Shown here: piece by piece, positions 61,108 to 64,000 of the stretch
Layout: the number at the start of each line of letters is the position of its first letter
Numbering within the stretch: the first letter of the stretch is position 1
NCBI GenBank assembly: GCA_905250125.1
Contig: CAJNOL010000267.1
Coordinates: 62,001-126,000 of the forward strand
Length of the DNA: 64,000 nt
Source of the DNA: Rotaria sordida
Taxonomy: Eukaryota > Rotifera > Eurotatoria > Philodinida > Philodinidae
Direction: 5' to 3'
Position numbers and translations under genes: made by a program
The notes under the pieces: generated by a model
Told to the model about the DNA's origin: nothing
What the model saw: the letters and a program-made list of their open reading frames with translations, nothing else
Databases searched by the model: none

Positions 61108-64000
61108 TTATTGATAATGTTGTTGTTGCTGTTGAACATAATGTTGTTGTGGATCAGATGGCATCATCTTTAATAATGAAATAAAAATAACAAAATAATT
61201 CAAGAAAAAAAAAATTTTGTTTTTACTTGATTATATGCATTTTGTGGTTGTCTATTAACATTCATTGTTTGATTATTTGACCATTGTTGATTTGATATTG
61301 ACATTGGTGTTTGATTTGGTGTTCGATTAAGAGTTGGATTACCAGCTGTTGGATTATAAACATTTTGTTGTTGATTACTTATCATATTTGGATAAACAGA
61401 TGTTTGTTGCGGCATCATACTAAATATATCAAATAAAAAAAAACCAGAAATAGTAAAATAAAACGAATCTTTTTTTTTATAATTTACTTTGCTGGATTTC
61501 CAAGCATTGCATTATTCATATATGGACCAGAAGACATTTGTCCTTGAGCATACATTTGTGAATGAGACGTTTGTTGTGGTTGTCCTTGTTGTAGATAAGC
61601 ATTTTGTTGCATCATTACTGGATTTTGTTGATATTGTGGTATTGAACCCACTGAAACAAAACAAAAACAAATATATATATGAAATAAAATTTATTTTTTG
61701 AAATTTTACCTGTTGGTTGAATTTGTATTTTAGCTGTTGTTGTATATTGAGTTTGTTCATTAGTATACATGTTTGCTTCAGTCAATTTTCGTTTACCTGA
61801 AGCAACTGGTTGTCGATTAGCATTTGGAGGAATTGTATTAGCACCTGTTGATGAAACCATCATTGATGTTGGATCAGTCATATATCCAACTGACATTTGT
61901 GATGGTTGTCCTTGTTGTTGTGGTTGTTGCTGTTGTTGTGATGTTGGCGGTTGTTGTATTGCTTGATTTTGGTATTGTACGTTTGGACGACCAGGAACAA
62001 CACCAGTAGTTCGAACATTTTGTATAGGATGTTGTGGTTTCATTTGTGCTGGATTTGGATAGTTTGGTATCATTGATGGTTGAGGACCAGGTACAGTTTG
62101 TGGCCATGGAGGATAACTTGGTTGTGGATAAATTGAATGTGGTGATGATGTTGGTTGTGTTGAATACATATTTGGTGCTGTTGGAGCTTGTGCTTGTATT
62201 GCAGTAGCTCGTGTTGATCCACTACGTGGCATACGTGGTGTACGTTTTGTTGGACCACTAGCAGCTGCAGGTGCATGTCCACGTATTTTACGTTCAGGTG
62301 TTGCACGAACAGATGATACACCTATATGAGGTGGTGGTTGTTTACCAGACATATCACCCATTGCTGATAACATTGGTTTAGACATACCTGGTGTATGTGG
62401 ATGCATATGACTACCAGGTATAGGTGACATAGGGACATATGGGCCTGGACCTGCTGACATTGGATTGTGAATTGATGGTCGATTTTCACCAACAATTTCT
62501 AATTCAGGATGTTCGGGAGCTTCAGGTGGAATAACTGGTGGATCCTAGCAAAAAAAATAAAATTCAATTGTAAGAAATGTATACGAATTTTGAAATAGAA
62601 AAAAACAAAATATCATACTCGAAAGTAAGTAAGACTTTTATCAAATAGATTATGTTTATGACGAAGTAATAAACGATATTGTTCTTCATATCTTAAACGT
62701 TTACGTTCAGTTTTTTTTGCACAAAACCATGAATAACAAATTGATGTTGCTGATTTTGAACCTTCAATCATTTCCCAACTATTAATTTTTTCCTTACAAA
62801 AAGAAAAATAAAAGTTTTTTTCCTATTAAATTAAATTTCAAATAAATTATACTTTTCGTGCAACTTGTAATCCATGTTTTTTCATTTCAGGATTTAACAT
62901 ACGATTATTAACACCATCAAATGGTTCAACAACATATATATCAAATGATAATTTTTGTAATGGTAGAAATCTTTTAACTTCATCTAATGCTTCTGAACGT
63001 CTTTCACCAATATCTTTACGAATTTTTCGTACTAATGTCATATAAATTCGACTTGCTTCAATAGGTCCTTCTGCTGGTACAATTCCATGTACAAGAACAC
63101 CAAGCATATCAAGTACAGTATTTAATAAAGGTGAATTATTTTTTGTATCAATAACACCTGATGCAATTAATTGAGAAAAAACAGAAATCCATTCTATTGC
63201 AGAATTATTATTACGCTAGAAAAAAAACGATATTGTTTGTTGCAAATTAAAATTGCAACTATAAGATTTTGATTACAGAAGAATCGAATATATGTAGACT
63301 TATAGAGAAAGACATGCGTTAAATGTCATAATCTCATGACTCATGTGTCCTAAGAGTTTATGCGAAAATGAACTAGAAAATGATATCGAATTTTTTTTGC
63401 TAGTATGTGTATTACTAAACATGAAACAAGAACTAAACATTTCTTTTTGTTTGATCGGGACCAAAAACGATTGGTTCCGTTCATTACTCGTCTATTCCGT
63501 TCTGTAGTCAAAAACTTCTAGTTGTGTTTGTAAAAACAACTTACGACAATTGTATCAAACATTCCACCGATAAGACTAAGTCGAAGTTGAAGAGATTCAA
63601 AAATAATTATTTTCATATTTGGATCATCTTGAACAATGGGTGCCTAGAAAACAAAAACAAAATGAATAATATGATTTTATTTCCAAATATTAATTACAGA
63701 ATTTTAAGAAAAGAAAAAGCATCATAGGTATAGACCATGCAACACACATATATATGTATAGATTTCAATGACCAAATCATTACGATCTCAATTAAAAAGC
63801 AAGGGAGTATATATGCGTGCATAGAAGCGTATAATCAATGTGAAAATTACAAAGAAGCGACTATATTCATATTAATACCAGATTATTCGAATAGATTTGC
63901 CAATCTGTTTTGTGACAATTGCAACGACAATCTGGATATGATCCTCCACTACCCATACCACTGTTACTACCTGTTGGTTTGACTGTTAATGATATATTTG
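61108..64000 (-). CDS. MED12: Mediator complex subunit 12, C-terminal part (runs off right edge)
   Basis: Stop TAA at 61108-61110; at least seven exons. A tentative exon 63879..64000 leaves the window. Exon 63545..63643 reads KIIIFESLQLRLSLIGGMFDT, matching MED12 FESLQLRLNLVGGMFDT. Then FSQLIASGVIDTKNNSPLLN, NTVLDMLGVLVHGIV, RKIRKDIGERRSEALDEVKR, FLPLQKL, and across the next intron NSWEMIEGSKSATSICYSWF, then RKRLRYEEQYRLLLRHKHNL, each aligned by eye with the MED12 region before its Pro/Gln-rich end. The last 400 or so residues are Pro/Gln/Met-rich with poly-Gln, ending YVQQQQQHYQ, like the PQL/OPA tail. MED12 activates CDK8/cyclin C in the Mediator kinase module in the nucleus. Intron 63217-63540 carries the repeat also found in the SLC22 intron. 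Confidence 0.92.
63321..63369 (+). repeat. dispersed repeat segment in MED12 intron (copy 2)
   Basis: AAATGTCATAATCTCATGAC, then CTAAGAGTTTATGCGAAAAT, matching 12313..12368. The true element ends are not visible. Confidence 0.5.

Overview
The window looks like nuclear DNA of a small, compact, AT-rich animal genome. Every confident gene is a metazoan family split by GT-AG introns, most of them only 45 to 80 bp. Codons end almost always in A or T, and intergenic DNA is full of A/T runs and (AT)n tracts. Short introns, diverse low-copy DNA transposons and orphan secreted proteins fit a bdelloid rotifer (Rotaria or Adineta type). That assignment is inference; no marker gene proves it.

Layout. 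1-630: start of a rhodopsin-like GPCR (minus) that leaves the left edge. 631-10999: gene-poor, with a dead mariner-type element, a gene copy carrying one in-frame stop, and weak coding relics. 11000-35184: a run of minus-strand host genes: SLC22 transporter, CAP (cyclase-associated protein), CNBD2-like protein, two secreted low-complexity proteins, a single-pass receptor with fibronectin-like ectodomain, and a short LENG8/SAC3 protein. A plus-strand Ras-fold gene is nested in one CNBD2-like intron and almost fills it. 37472-41291: EGR-family zinc-finger factor (plus), divergent from LENG8. 42000-44181: RNF126/RNF115-type RING ligase (minus). 45008-45834: isochorismatase-fold hydrolase (plus). 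46387-61107: transposon-rich and gene-poor. It holds an hAT-type element with its target duplication, two copies of a dispersed repeat, a small coiled-coil gene with two cancelling frame slips in A-runs, two piggyBac-type TTAA elements (one with an apparently intact Tc1-like IR/DR transposon inside), an orphan membrane protein and a 100-N assembly gap. 61108-64000: C-terminal part of Mediator subunit MED12 (minus).

The genes do not form one pathway. EGR and MED12 act in transcription, LENG8 probably in mRNP/SAC3-type complexes, CAP in actin turnover, the RING protein in ubiquitination, and SLC22, GPCR and the receptor at the plasma membrane. The best candidates for something new are the nested degenerate GTPase gene, the paired secreted proteins with an Arg-rich cleavage-like motif, and two long foldback elements inside host introns. 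No CRISPR array, rRNA, tRNA, viral gene or retrotransposon could be supported.
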